Both the position numbers and the translations under genes were made by a program. Under the pieces are notes generated by a model. It ran no database searches. It was not told the DNA's origin and saw only the letters and a program-made list of their open reading frames with translations. Below are positions 1-8,166 of a DNA stretch of 64,000 bases, one piece after another. Each line of letters begins with the position of its first letter. Position 1 is the stretch's first letter. The stretch is from Opitutia bacterium ISCC 52. GTDB lineage: Bacteria > Verrucomicrobiota > Verrucomicrobiia > Opitutales > UBA2995. Where the stretch lies: positions 3,739,894-3,803,893 of the forward strand of contig CP076040.1 in assembly GCA_014529675.2 (NCBI GenBank), written 5' to 3'.

Positions 1-199
1 GGTGGAGCATAACAAGACCGGTCTGCTAGTCCCTCCGGGAAATAAAAAGGCACTCGCTAAAGCCTTTACGGATTTAATTGAAAATCCGGAATTGCGGAAA
101 TCCATGGGCCAAACGGGCCGCCAGTGGGTAGGAAAGTATCGCTGGGACAAGTCGGTAGACATGCTGTTCGGCCATGATGACTTGATCATCGAGTCCTAA
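1..199 (+). CDS. Glycosyltransferase (GT4-like), C-terminal fragment cut by window edge
   Basis: This is the last ~65 residues of a gene that begins before the window. The visible part contains GLLVPPGNKKALAKAF followed by a helix-rich tail with a late RWDKSVDML segment. That is the usual end of a GT-B fold family 4 (group 1) glycosyltransferase: the nucleotide-sugar site is followed by a V-P-P-G-N/D loop and closing helices. Such enzymes transfer a sugar from a nucleotide donor during polysaccharide or lipid-glycan assembly at the inner membrane. The donor and acceptor cannot be read from this piece. The next gene starts 11 bp downstream on the same strand, so cotranscription is possible. 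Confidence 0.75.
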   Translation, partial: VEHNKTGLLVPPGNKKALAKAFTDLIENPELRKSMGQTGRQWVGKYRWDKSVDMLFGHDDLIIES

Positions 200-210
200 T
201 TCAAACTGTC

Positions 211-618
211 ATGATTCAGAACAAGACCGCCATCCGTGTACGCTATGTTGAGACTGACGCCATGGGATTCGCCCACCATGCGAATTACCTGGCGTGGTTC
301 GAGCTAGCACGAATTGAGTTTATGGACGCCCTCGAAATGCCTTACAAAGAGATGGAGAAAGAGGGTTATTTACTACCGGTACTGGGAGCCCATTTGAAAT
401 ACAAGAAGCCTGCGCACTTTGATGACCAATTAATCGTCATTTGTACCGCGAGAGAAAAACCACGGATTCGCCTCAAGATGGCATACGAGGTATTTCGAGG
501 AGAGACACTGATAGCGACCGGATCAACAGAGCATGCGTTTATGAATCCCGAGGGCATGCCCATCCGACCTCCCCAAAAGTTCGTAGAGCTCTTTGAACAA
601 AACGGAGCTAACGAATAA
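211..618 (+). CDS. ybgC: Acyl-CoA thioesterase, YbgC/FadM (4HBT hotdog) family
   Basis: A 135-residue single-domain hotdog protein, the usual length for the family. Near the N-terminus it shows RYVETDAMGFAHHANYLAWF, in which Asp16 aligns with the catalytic Asp of 4-hydroxybenzoyl-CoA thioesterases and the HANYL.WFE stretch follows. It should hydrolyse short- or medium-chain acyl-CoA thioesters in the cytoplasm. In many Gram-negatives ybgC sits with tol-pal, but that cluster is not here. It lies 11 bp after a glycosyltransferase and converges on aroK with a 4-bp gap. The family call is firm; the substrate is unknown. Confidence 0.88.
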   Translation: MIQNKTAIRVRYVETDAMGFAHHANYLAWFELARIEFMDALEMPYKEMEKEGYLLPVLGAHLKYKKPAHFDDQLIVICTAREKPRIRLKMAYEVFRGETLIATGSTEHAFMNPEGMPIRPPQKFVELFEQNGANE

Positions 619-622
619 TTCC

Positions 623-1153
623 TCAAAGACCGACTTTGCGTCTGTATATCCGGATAATATGTGAGACGATGTCGTTTACGCCGCGACCATCCGTAAGCAC
701 TCCAATTCCAGCCTTACTATAGATAGGTGTCCGCTCTTTCAACAATCGCTCAATCTCCACTTTCGGATCTTCTACATTGAGAAGCGGCCGGTTCTTGTTC
801 GAACGTGTGCGTTCGTAAACCGTTTCCGGAGACGCGAATAAAGTAATGACTACCCCCTTGGCCTGAAGCATCTCGGTCAAACCAGGTTGAAACACCAAGC
901 CACCACCGGTAGAAACCACACATCCCTCACTGTCATGACCCGATTCGACAAATGCTTTTTCCATGGCACGAAAGGCTGACTCACCTTGGGTCTCGAAAAT
1001 CTCGGGAATGCTTATTCCAGCTTTCGCCTCAATAGCATGATCGCTATCGATAAAGGTATACTCCAGCTGCTGTGCAAGCTGCCGCCCAATCGTCGACTTA
1101 CCGGTTCCCATAAAACCGACGAGATAAATATTGGGTCTGGAGCTATTTGACAT
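623..1153 (-). CDS. aroK: Shikimate kinase
   Basis: A 176-residue P-loop kinase with the full shikimate kinase signature. The Walker A motif GFMGTGKST lies at residues 13-21, the shikimate-binding DSD at about residues 36-38, the GGG triplet in VSTGGGLVF at about residue 82, and the lid-type RNRPLL stretch (here KNRPLL) near residue 120. It phosphorylates shikimate at the 3-OH with ATP in the cytoplasm, for chorismate and aromatic amino acid synthesis. The length fits AroK/AroL. The ATG at 1151-1153 puts the P-loop at the expected distance. It is divergent from the MIF-like gene with about 100 bp between them, a shared promoter region. Confidence 0.95.
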   Translation of the reverse strand: MSNSSRPNIYLVGFMGTGKSTIGRQLAQQLEYTFIDSDHAIEAKAGISIPEIFETQGESAFRAMEKAFVESGHDSEGCVVSTGGGLVFQPGLTEMLQAKGVVITLFASPETVYERTRSNKNRPLLNVEDPKVEIERLLKERTPIYSKAGIGVLTDGRGVNDIVSHIIRIYRRKVGL

Positions 1154-1250
1154 ATCTCTTTATCTGAAAGTGATTAATACGAATTACAAGCGTTCCTTCA
1201 TCAAAGAAGAGCTTAGCTCTGCTCTTTTCATAAGATAAAACCTTTATTAT

Positions 1251-1595
1251 ATGCCTCAGATATCCGTCATCACCAATCAACCAAAGCCCAAAGATGAAGC
1301 ATCGCTGAGAAAGCAGCTTTCGTCCCAATTAGCCGAGTGGCTTAACAAGCCGGAGTCCTACTGCATGGTGCATACGCAATTCGATGCTGGGTTATCCTTC
1401 GGAGGCACAGAGGAACCGGCAGCAACGGTAGAACTAGCCTCACTCGGGTTAAGTGAGGACCAACCCGCTCAATTAACACCTCTCATCTGCGATTTCCTAC
1501 TTCAGCAGCTAAACATTGAAGCCACTCGGGTATACATCCGTTTCGATTCTCCCGCTCGAACACATTGGGGATGGGATAAAAAGACCTTTGGTTAG
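1251..1595 (+). CDS. MIF-like tautomerase
   Basis: A 114-residue protein matching the macrophage migration inhibitory factor / phenylpyruvate tautomerase family along its length. It begins Met-Pro, so Met removal would expose the catalytic N-terminal Pro. The middle has LSFGGTEEPAATVELASLG, matching the MIF segment with FGG-[ST]-x-[ED]-P. It ends with RVYIRFD...HWGWDKKTF, like the MIF tail with its V-G-W-N-x-x-T-F pattern. Relatives form trimers and tautomerise phenylpyruvate-like enols. Bacterial homologues are uncommon and of unclear physiology. It sits next to aroK, which may be a coincidental aromatic-metabolism link. Confidence 0.85.
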   Translation: MPQISVITNQPKPKDEASLRKQLSSQLAEWLNKPESYCMVHTQFDAGLSFGGTEEPAATVELASLGLSEDQPAQLTPLICDFLLQQLNIEATRVYIRFDSPARTHWGWDKKTFG

Positions 1596-1613
1596 AACAG
1601 GCAGCAACTGCCC

Positions 1614-2480
1614 CTAGTTCCAGCCTTTGAGCATCACCTCAAGTCGATTGTATACGTCTTCTAATTTCCATCGCGTTCCAGGAATACGATGAAAGATCTT
1701 TCCTTGCGTATCCAAAACCAAGACCACCATGGAGTGGTTGAGAATGGTTTTTTCACTCGGAGCGACGACAACGCCGACCTGCTTGGTAAGATAGTCTAAA
1801 GTTTTCTTAGACCCTGTAAGCATCCAATACCCCCCATGATCGACACTCCGCTCGTCTAAGAATTCGTAGCACAATCCAGGCGTATCAAACTCTGGATCCA
1901 GACTGACAGATACCAAACACACTGAATCCGCCAATCCTGCGGCTTCTAGTTTATCCTGCAATTCTGCCATGCGATCAGCCGTGGCTGGACTCATCGAAGG
2001 CACCTTACCCCGTGTGAAAATAAAATTGAGAACGATGGCTTTGTTCTGAAACTCCTCGGCAGTAATCAAATCTCCCAATTGGTTATACATCGCAAATCGA
2101 GGAAGATCGTCCCCCACCCTCAAGATGCCCTTGCTAACAGCACCAATGCGAGGTCGGGTGAGGTCTCTATTGATAAGCATCATGGAGCGCTCAGCTTGAG
2201 GCTCAGCAGGCCAGATATTTTCCAACGATAAAACACCCCCTTTTTCTACTAATCGCCCCTTGATGATACTCTCAGGCTTCGCAATTAGATGATCTCCGGC
2301 TCCGACTATCAATTCAAGCTCGCCCGCCTCTTCTGCAAATCCACGGATCCCGTCATGTGCAGCCACTATCTTGGGCTCTTCCTTATTCACCGAACGAATA
2401 ACACCTGAAAAAGACCAGGATCCATCGGCTAGAAGCACCTCAGGCGAAAGGCATAACAAACAAAGCAATAGCAGTTTCAT
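1614..2480 (-). CDS. SCO1/SenC-like periplasmic protein lacking the copper-binding cysteine pair
   Basis: A 288-residue protein with an N-terminal signal peptide (MKLLLLCLLCLSPEVLLADG). A small beta-rich domain follows at residues 25-95 and a thioredoxin-like SCO domain at 115-285. SCO proteins deliver copper to the CuA site of cytochrome c oxidase, consistent with the divergent ctaA-ctaB genes. Relatives carry F-x-F-T-R-C-P-x-P-x-x-C-P, but here the segment reads FIFTRGKVPSMSP. Both Cys positions (158 and 164) are Gly and Ser. The downstream His is kept (LNHSMVVLVLD). Copper transfer by the usual mechanism therefore looks lost. It may be a redox-inactive paralogue or have another role. Confidence 0.82.
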   Translation of the reverse strand: MKLLLLCLLCLSPEVLLADGSWSFSGVIRSVNKEEPKIVAAHDGIRGFAEEAGELELIVGAGDHLIAKPESIIKGRLVEKGGVLSLENIWPAEPQAERSMMLINRDLTRPRIGAVSKGILRVGDDLPRFAMYNQLGDLITAEEFQNKAIVLNFIFTRGKVPSMSPATADRMAELQDKLEAAGLADSVCLVSVSLDPEFDTPGLCYEFLDERSVDHGGYWMLTGSKKTLDYLTKQVGVVVAPSEKTILNHSMVVLVLDTQGKIFHRIPGTRWKLEDVYNRLEVMLKGWN

Positions 2481-2708
2481 CGGGGATTTAGACGTATGTT
2501 CTAGGAGAAAGTTCTACAATTTTTATGGGAGATGAAAAAGTAAGAGAAAGACTAGACTTTGAATCTGATTTTTTGCGGATGGCCAAACTGTAAATTTGGA
2601 ATACACATCTTTTTACAGTTTAGTTGGTCCAAAAGGTTGATTTCCCGATCAAAATCGATCTTTTTGGCTCTCACCTTTTTTAAAGCAACTATCCGAATCA
2701 ATAAAACC
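2481..2708. promoter_or_regulatory. Divergent intergenic region between SCO-like gene and ctaA
   Basis: About 230 bp of AT-rich DNA separates the divergently transcribed SCO-like gene and ctaA, so both promoters should lie here. It can be read in the ctaA frame from a TTG at 2559, but the resulting 50 extra residues do not resemble a CtaA N-terminus. I therefore treat it as non-coding. I see no clear operator palindrome. Confidence 0.4.
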
Positions 2709-3704
2709 GTGTCTAAATCCGCAGCCTACAAGCCATTATTGGCATTTTATAGCCTGTTCGTCTTATTTGTGACGACCTTTCTGCTTTATGCCGGAGGGTT
2801 TACCACATCCATTGGCGCAGGAATGGTCTTCCCAGACTGGCCGCTATCCAATGGTTCTCTCAATCCCAAGGGCTGGTTGGAGAACCAAGCCATGCTGGCA
2901 GAACATAGTCACCGCCTCTTGGGCGCAACGATTGGCCTGCTCACTTTGAGCCTCGCGATTTGGATATGGGTAAAGGACAGCCGGAAATGGATGCGTATAC
3001 TAGCAATTGTATCTTTGGTAGCCGTCATTTTGCAGGGTCTACTTGGTGGATTTCGAGTGCTATTCAACAGCCTGCAATTCGCCATGATTCATGGCTGCCT
3101 GGCTCAAGTCTTCTTGTGCATGCTTGTATCTATCGCAGCTGGACAATCCAGCTGGTGGTTCCGCGACCTTTCGTTTCCGCCAAAAGGCAAAGCCAAGATA
3201 AGAGGGTTTGGTCTGGTCGTGTGTGGACTCATCTTTGTGCAACTGATCATCGCCGCCATCATGCGTCATTCCGGTGCCGGGCTCGCTATACCGACCTTTC
3301 CGCTGACCCCAGAGGGAGGTATCATTCCTGAAGCCTGGAATTTCCGCATTAGCATCCATTTTGCTCACAGAGCGATGGCTTTGGCTATCTTTGCGGTCTA
3401 TATCTACTGGGCGAGTCGCATTCTGACCACTAAGGAGCTAGACGGCCGAATTAAATTGTTTTGCGGTATTGGGCTGATACTCCTCTTCACTCAAGTAACT
3501 CTTGGAGCTATGGTCATTTGGACCTACCGGAGTCCGATTCCCACTACGGTTCATGTTATCGTAGGAGCCTTCCTTTTCGCCACCACATGGCTGATTACAT
3601 TTTTCCAATACAATCCAGCATTGAAAACAACACTCCCTACATCTGAAGAAAACATAGAGTCGGTTGACTTTTCCGAAGTTTCCACCGGACAATCTCATTC
3701 ATGA
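2709..3704 (+). CDS. ctaA: Haem A synthase (COX15/CtaA)
   Basis: A polytopic membrane protein of about 331 residues with eight predicted helices. Four helix-end histidines lie in the expected motifs: AEHSHRLLGA, MIHGCLAQVF, IHFAHRAMALA and TTVHVIVGA. It oxidises the C8 methyl of haem O to formyl, giving haem A for aa3-type oxidases. I place the start at GTG 2709 (VSKSAAYKPLLAFYSL), directly before the first helix. A longer reading from TTG 2559 adds an atypical 50-residue leader. No convincing Shine-Dalgarno is visible, so the exact start is uncertain. It overlaps ctaB by 4 bp, so the two are translationally coupled and act in sequence. Confidence 0.92.
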   Translation: MSKSAAYKPLLAFYSLFVLFVTTFLLYAGGFTTSIGAGMVFPDWPLSNGSLNPKGWLENQAMLAEHSHRLLGATIGLLTLSLAIWIWVKDSRKWMRILAIVSLVAVILQGLLGGFRVLFNSLQFAMIHGCLAQVFLCMLVSIAAGQSSWWFRDLSFPPKGKAKIRGFGLVVCGLIFVQLIIAAIMRHSGAGLAIPTFPLTPEGGIIPEAWNFRISIHFAHRAMALAIFAVYIYWASRILTTKELDGRIKLFCGIGLILLFTQVTLGAMVIWTYRSPIPTTVHVIVGAFLFATTWLITFFQYNPALKTTLPTSEENIESVDFSEVSTGQSHS

Positions 3705-4630
3705 GTCAGGGAGATTCCAACTCAGCGGTCGATTCATCGTCACCACTGATACCAGAACCCATCGCGGGTAAAGCACGTCTTGCTGATTACTTGGAATTGA
3801 CCAAACCCAAGCTGAGCTTGATGTCGATCATTACGGCATTGCTCGGCTATTTTGCAGCAAGTCCGGTTAAGAACGTACCCGTCTTCCTCGGATTGACGAT
3901 CGGGACCTCCTTTGCTGCAGCTGGAGCTGCTGTGCTCAATCAGTGGTTTGAACGAGATGCAGATAAAAAGATGAAGCGGACACAGGATCGGCCCATAACC
4001 CGTGGAGTTATCTCGCCACTGACTGCTTTGTTTCTAGGCGTTGTGCTAACGATCGTAGGGATCGCAGTATTGTTCGTTTGGACCAACTTGTTGACTGCCT
4101 GGCTCGGCCTTGCGACCGTCATCATCTACGTAGTCATTTACACTCCACTCAAACAAGTGACCCCATTAGCCACGGAAATCGGTGCCCTTCCCGGAGCTAT
4201 TCCCCCTCTGATGGGTTGGACAGCGGCTACAGGCTCCATTTCTACCTTGGGCTGGGTACTGTTTGGCATTCTCCTTTTTTGGCAAATGCCACATTTTATG
4301 GCCATCTCGTGGATGTATCGTGAGGATTACCAACGCGGTGGGTTCCGCATGCTGGTATCAACTCAGAACGGCGCGGTAAAAATCAGCTACAGCGCTATTT
4401 TCTACACCATACTACTGATAGCAGTTACCTTGGTTCCCATCCTTCTATCCATCACTGGACACCTTTACTCGGCCGGAGCCACAATCCTAAGTGCCTTTAT
4501 AGGCTGGCGAGCCTGGCAGTTCTTTAAGGCCGTCGATATGGATGGGCCCGCGAGAAAACTCTTTTATGCCTCCATTATTCATCTCCCTTTGCTATTTGCC
4601 GTGCTCGTGGTAGATCGTTGGTTGTTTTAA
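3701..4630 (+). CDS. ctaB: Protohaem IX farnesyltransferase (haem O synthase)
   Basis: A 309-residue UbiA-family membrane prenyltransferase. The first Asp-rich motif is NQWFERDADKKMKRT (N-x5-D-x3-D type), followed by RPITRG. The second conserved region is YTPLKQVTPLATEIGALPGAIPPLMGW, split here by its Pro-rich turn. The loop WQMPHFMAISWMYREDYQRGG is diagnostic of CtaB/CyoE. The enzyme adds farnesyl to protohaem IX to make haem O, the substrate of CtaA. The ATG at 3701 overlaps the ctaA stop by 4 bp. Together with the SCO-like gene this is a haem A / cytochrome oxidase maturation block, although no oxidase subunit genes are in the window. Confidence 0.95.
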   Translation: MSQGDSNSAVDSSSPLIPEPIAGKARLADYLELTKPKLSLMSIITALLGYFAASPVKNVPVFLGLTIGTSFAAAGAAVLNQWFERDADKKMKRTQDRPITRGVISPLTALFLGVVLTIVGIAVLFVWTNLLTAWLGLATVIIYVVIYTPLKQVTPLATEIGALPGAIPPLMGWTAATGSISTLGWVLFGILLFWQMPHFMAISWMYREDYQRGGFRMLVSTQNGAVKISYSAIFYTILLIAVTLVPILLSITGHLYSAGATILSAFIGWRAWQFFKAVDMDGPARKLFYASIIHLPLLFAVLVVDRWLF

Positions 4631-4714
4631 AACCACAAACGGAATCACACTTTACCCCGACGGTGGCGTTCCTCTATTTTGCAGTCACAATATTGGATTT
4701 CTCATTAATTACGT

Positions 4715-6511
4715 ATGACATTGGATATCGTATTAGTGTTCGCTATTCTGGCATTAACACTCGCTAGCTTCGTCTGGGAAAAAGTGCCTGTCGAGGTAAC
4801 GGCTATCTCGGCCTTTGCCCTGATATTGGCCCTGGGCTTATTACCTGTGGACTCCGCACTCAGCGTGCTGGCAAACCCTGCGCCCGTAACCGTCGGTGCC
4901 ATGTTTATGGTGAGCGCCGGATTGGAAAGGTGTGGAGCCATCGAGATCATGACCGGCTATTTCAAAAAATTAGCCAAGGCGGGTTACATCCCCTTCCTAT
5001 TTGTCATGATACTGTCGGTGGCGTTTGTCTCGGCGTTTATTAATAATACCCCGGTCGTCGTAATATTCATGCCAGTATTGCTGAGCTTGGCACGAGAGAT
5101 GGATGTTCCGGCCTCCAAACTACTGATTCCACTCTCCTATGCATCTATCTTCGGTGGAGTCTGTACCTTGATGGGAACCAGCACCAATATCCTTATAAGT
5201 GGTATCGCAGAGACCTACGACATGGCCCCTTTCTCCATGTTTGAGCTGGCTAAGGTCGGTCTACCCCTGCTTGGACTAGGGACGATCTACCTTATGGTGT
5301 TTTCAAGGAAACGGCTACCCGTTCGTGAAACACTGACCCAAATTCTGTCACCCGAGGAACGGCGTGAATTCATCACAGAAGCCTTCATAAACGCTCACTC
5401 TCCTCTTTCAGGAAAAGGAATCATCGAATCTGGAATCCTGAAAACGCCAGGTGTTCGCATTCTGGAAATCGTGCGATCCGGCATGCCAATGGAAGATCCA
5501 TTGAATAAGATTACCCTTCAATCAGGAGATCGACTGGTATTGGCCTGCAAACCCCACGGGATAGCTCAGGCAAGGAGCTTGGAAGGTGTTGATTTCCTTG
5601 GAGAAATTGGCGAGGGGCTCGAACAGGTAGCCGCATCAGAAGGTTCAATCGTGGAAGGCTTTATTGGACCCGCTTCCTCTATCGTTGGTAAGACGGTGGG
5701 AGAAATCAATTTCCGCCAACGCTTCCATATGATCGTTCTCGCATTGCACCGACGAGGCAAGAACGTGCGAGAAAAGCTGCAAACACTGCCGTTGGAATTT
5801 GGTGACACGCTACTCATGATGGGCACCGATCAAGCCATCGGATCGTTGAGAAATTCAAACGACATTATTTTGCTCGATAAACCTCACGTGCCCTCAAGGA
5901 GCAGACGGAAAAAAATCCCCATAGTGTTGGCAACCATTCTAGGTATCGTTGGATTCACCACTTTCACCAACTTCCCCATCGTAGCGTCGGCGATTATTGG
6001 AGTCGCAGTGCTTCTTGTAACCAATTGTGTAAGTTCCAAGGAGGCCTTTTCATCGGTGGGCTGGAACATCATTTTCCTCATCTATGGGATGTTGGCACTC
6101 GGACTGGCCATGCAGGAAACGGGCGCCTCTACTCTGATCGCAGATAATGCCGTCTCAGCTGTGAATTCCTTTGTAGCGCCTCAGTGGCAACCTTACGTGA
6201 TGCTAGCCGTTATGTATCTCATGTGCTCGATACTCACTGAGATACTTTCAAACAACGCTACGGCAGCTTTACTGGCACCGGTCGGCATTGGCATAGCAGC
6301 CAGCATGGGAGTGGACCCTCGAGCGTTCTTGGTCGTAACTGCAATCGCTTCTTCGGCCAGCTTTGCTACACCCATTGGTTACCAAACCAATACCTTTGTT
6401 TATGGTGTAGGTGGCTACCGATTCAGTGACTTCATTAAATTTGGCCTGCCGCTCAACCTGATGTATTTCAGCGTAAGTATTTTCCTAATACCAATGGTCT
6501 GGCCCTTCTGA
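4715..6511 (+). CDS. SLC13/DASS-type anion permease with two RCK_C domains
   Basis: A 598-residue permease with two membrane halves flanking a cytoplasmic middle. Two TrkA_C (RCK_C) modules are visible at about residues 229-285 (SGILKTPGVRILEIVRSG...LQSGDRLVLAC) and 313-380 (FRQRFHMIVLALHR...LEFGDTLLMMG). Each transmembrane half ends in the family's N-T-P/N-x-A type hairpin motif: FINNTPVVVIFMP with MGTSTNILISG in the first, and LSNNATAALLAP with TPIGYQTNTFVYG in the second. Such proteins transport sulfate, dicarboxylates or other anions, usually with Na+. The substrate cannot be assigned. It lies 84 bp after ctaB and may have its own promoter. Confidence 0.88.
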   Translation: MTLDIVLVFAILALTLASFVWEKVPVEVTAISAFALILALGLLPVDSALSVLANPAPVTVGAMFMVSAGLERCGAIEIMTGYFKKLAKAGYIPFLFVMILSVAFVSAFINNTPVVVIFMPVLLSLAREMDVPASKLLIPLSYASIFGGVCTLMGTSTNILISGIAETYDMAPFSMFELAKVGLPLLGLGTIYLMVFSRKRLPVRETLTQILSPEERREFITEAFINAHSPLSGKGIIESGILKTPGVRILEIVRSGMPMEDPLNKITLQSGDRLVLACKPHGIAQARSLEGVDFLGEIGEGLEQVAASEGSIVEGFIGPASSIVGKTVGEINFRQRFHMIVLALHRRGKNVREKLQTLPLEFGDTLLMMGTDQAIGSLRNSNDIILLDKPHVPSRSRRKKIPIVLATILGIVGFTTFTNFPIVASAIIGVAVLLVTNCVSSKEAFSSVGWNIIFLIYGMLALGLAMQETGASTLIADNAVSAVNSFVAPQWQPYVMLAVMYLMCSILTEILSNNATAALLAPVGIGIAASMGVDPRAFLVVTAIASSASFATPIGYQTNTFVYGVGGYRFSDFIKFGLPLNLMYFSVSIFLIPMVWPF

Positions 6512-6536
6512 AACTAGAAGCCCCTTCCTGAAAGAA

Positions 6537-7322
6537 TCACAATCGAACCCTCAAGCCGTCGAAGGAAAGGTTCACTCGATCCGGCAATTGCATGTCCACT
6601 TCGTCGTGATCGACATGATGAGTCATGTGGATCAAATAGGTTTGTGGAGCACCAATAGAGTTAGCAACTTCCACTGCTTCCTCGATGCTCATATGAGTCG
6701 GGTGCGGGTCATGCCGCAAACCATCGAGCACCACCATGTCCGAATCGCTGGCGAGTTCACGAGCCTCTTCACTCACCGACTTGCAGTCGGTATAGTAAGT
6801 AAATTTCTTACCGGATGACGCTTCGGTAAACACTAATCCCATAACTTCAAAGCGGCCATGAGGTAACACCGTCGTTTCCAGCGTCCCCCAAGGAAACTCC
6901 AACGTCCCATGGCGTTCCACCGCATGAGGGATAAACGCCGGGTAACCACGAAATTCAGGACGATCTCGAACTGCATAAGGATACATGAGGCGCATTCGTT
7001 CCAAGACCTCCTCGAAGGCATAGACGGGAACACCCTCCCCTTCTCTAAAATCAACAAACCGTCGAAGATCATCCATACCAGCCACATGATCTGCATGAGC
7101 ATGGGTGAGAACGACCCAATCAATATGATCCACTTGGTGGGCAATACATTGGAGTCTAAACTCTGGAGAAATATCAACCTGGACCGCGTGGTCACCCATG
7201 CGGACATGGATCGAAGTCCGCGTCCTCCGGTTCTTGGGATTGTCACTGGTACATATGTTGCAGTCGCAACCAATCATGGGCACTCCGTGTGAAGTACCAG
7301 TCCCCATAAACACAATCTCCAT
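6537..7322 (-). CDS. MBL-fold metallohydrolase, PhnP-like
   Basis: About 261 residues of a metallo-beta-lactamase fold hydrolase. It starts MEIVFMGTGTSHGVPMIGCDCNIC, whose Cys-rich turn resembles the PhnP zinc loop. THAHADHVAGMDDLR is the HxHxDH metal site. Later LPHGRF and the final IHMTHHVDH supply further ligands. PhnP relatives hydrolyse cyclic phosphodiesters, and others in the group act on lipoate-like or nucleotide substrates, so only the class is certain. I choose ATG 7322 because this family begins at the beta-strand MEIVFMGTG; an upstream TTG at 7349 would add nine residues. It converges on the SLC13 gene with about 25 bp between stops. Confidence 0.85.
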   Translation of the reverse strand: MEIVFMGTGTSHGVPMIGCDCNICTSDNPKNRRTRTSIHVRMGDHAVQVDISPEFRLQCIAHQVDHIDWVVLTHAHADHVAGMDDLRRFVDFREGEGVPVYAFEEVLERMRLMYPYAVRDRPEFRGYPAFIPHAVERHGTLEFPWGTLETTVLPHGRFEVMGLVFTEASSGKKFTYYTDCKSVSEEARELASDSDMVVLDGLRHDPHPTHMSIEEAVEVANSIGAPQTYLIHMTHHVDHDEVDMQLPDRVNLSFDGLRVRL

Positions 7323-7465
7323 AAAGGGAGAAGGGAGTTCATTTCCCAAAAGGGGACAAGGCAGAAGTTTAAGATTCTTAAGAAGAGGGCTAATAAAATG
7401 ATAAAAAAGGCAGGATGCCCTTTTAAGCTATGAATGGCATGCACACTGCTCTATGATTTTAACCA

Positions 7466-8131
7466 ATGAATCTCGTCCGTCCAAAATGTCGGACTCGCCT
7501 GTCCGCTGAAGATTTTGTATTTATCCAGTCGGTGCTTCTTGAGGCCGCGCAGGATGAAATAGCTTTGAAGTCTCTCCTTCTCGACCCGGAGATGCTGGAC
7601 GCCATCTTGGATCAGAGTGAATTGTATGAGGCGATTCAAGACCGTGCCTTAACCGTAAATATTTCAGCTCAGCTCTATTTCTATGTTTTGGTCCGGCAAA
7701 CTCTGCTAAACGCCGATATCGATGATCGGGAGATGTCAGATTATATCGCCAGTTTGCTCATCAGCTTTTCGAGGGAAGATCATCAGAAAAAACTGTTCCC
7801 CGAGTTGAAAGAGCCTATGCACTACTTGATCGATATCGTGACTCAGATTGAAAAGTCCGATTACTATCACAGATTTTTCTTATACGCCCACCTGGGGAAT
7901 CAAACACTCTTTCTCTCAGGACTCTTCCCCAATCACATCCGTCACCGGGAACAACGCCGAGCCGCTCCCGGACTTCGCTACTACGAATCCATGGGCAGGA
8001 GTCACTTTAAGGCCGCACGCAATCACCCATTGGCTAAAGAGTTCGCGATGCAGGAACTCTACGACGATCTCTATCAGAGTTTTTATGAAACTCGGCAGGC
8101 CTTAAATGGACTGGCAGATAAACTGTACTAA
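7466..8131 (+). CDS. Conserved hypothetical helical protein
   Basis: A 221-residue soluble protein that I do not recognise. It has no signal peptide or membrane segment. It is mostly helical, with recurring acidic and Leu-rich stretches at residues 15-125 and a basic segment HIRHREQRRAAPGLRYYESMGRSHFKAA near residues 155-185. The ATG follows 53 bp of non-coding DNA after a 20-bp imperfect hairpin. A bidirectional terminator-like hairpin follows its stop, where it converges with the Spy-like gene. Codon use resembles its neighbours, so it is probably a real lineage-conserved gene. Confidence 0.7.
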   Translation: MNLVRPKCRTRLSAEDFVFIQSVLLEAAQDEIALKSLLLDPEMLDAILDQSELYEAIQDRALTVNISAQLYFYVLVRQTLLNADIDDREMSDYIASLLISFSREDHQKKLFPELKEPMHYLIDIVTQIEKSDYYHRFFLYAHLGNQTLFLSGLFPNHIRHREQRRAAPGLRYYESMGRSHFKAARNHPLAKEFAMQELYDDLYQSFYETRQALNGLADKLY

Positions 8132-8135
8132 AAAA

Positions 8136-8162
8136 AGACCCGGATCGATGATCCAGGTCTTA
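8136..8162. terminator. Hairpin terminator between convergent genes
   Basis: Directly after the stop of the hypothetical gene there is a stem of AAGACC / GGTCTT extended by GGATC / GATCC around a GAT loop. A-runs lie on its left and a T-rich stretch on its right. Placed between two convergent stops, it could terminate transcription in both directions. Confidence 0.75.
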
Positions 8163-8166
8163 CAAA

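Noticed and set aside
2559-2708. Extra N-terminal 50 residues of ctaA from TTG 2559
   Set aside because: The segment does not resemble CtaA and the family starts just before the first helix; treated as upstream DNA.
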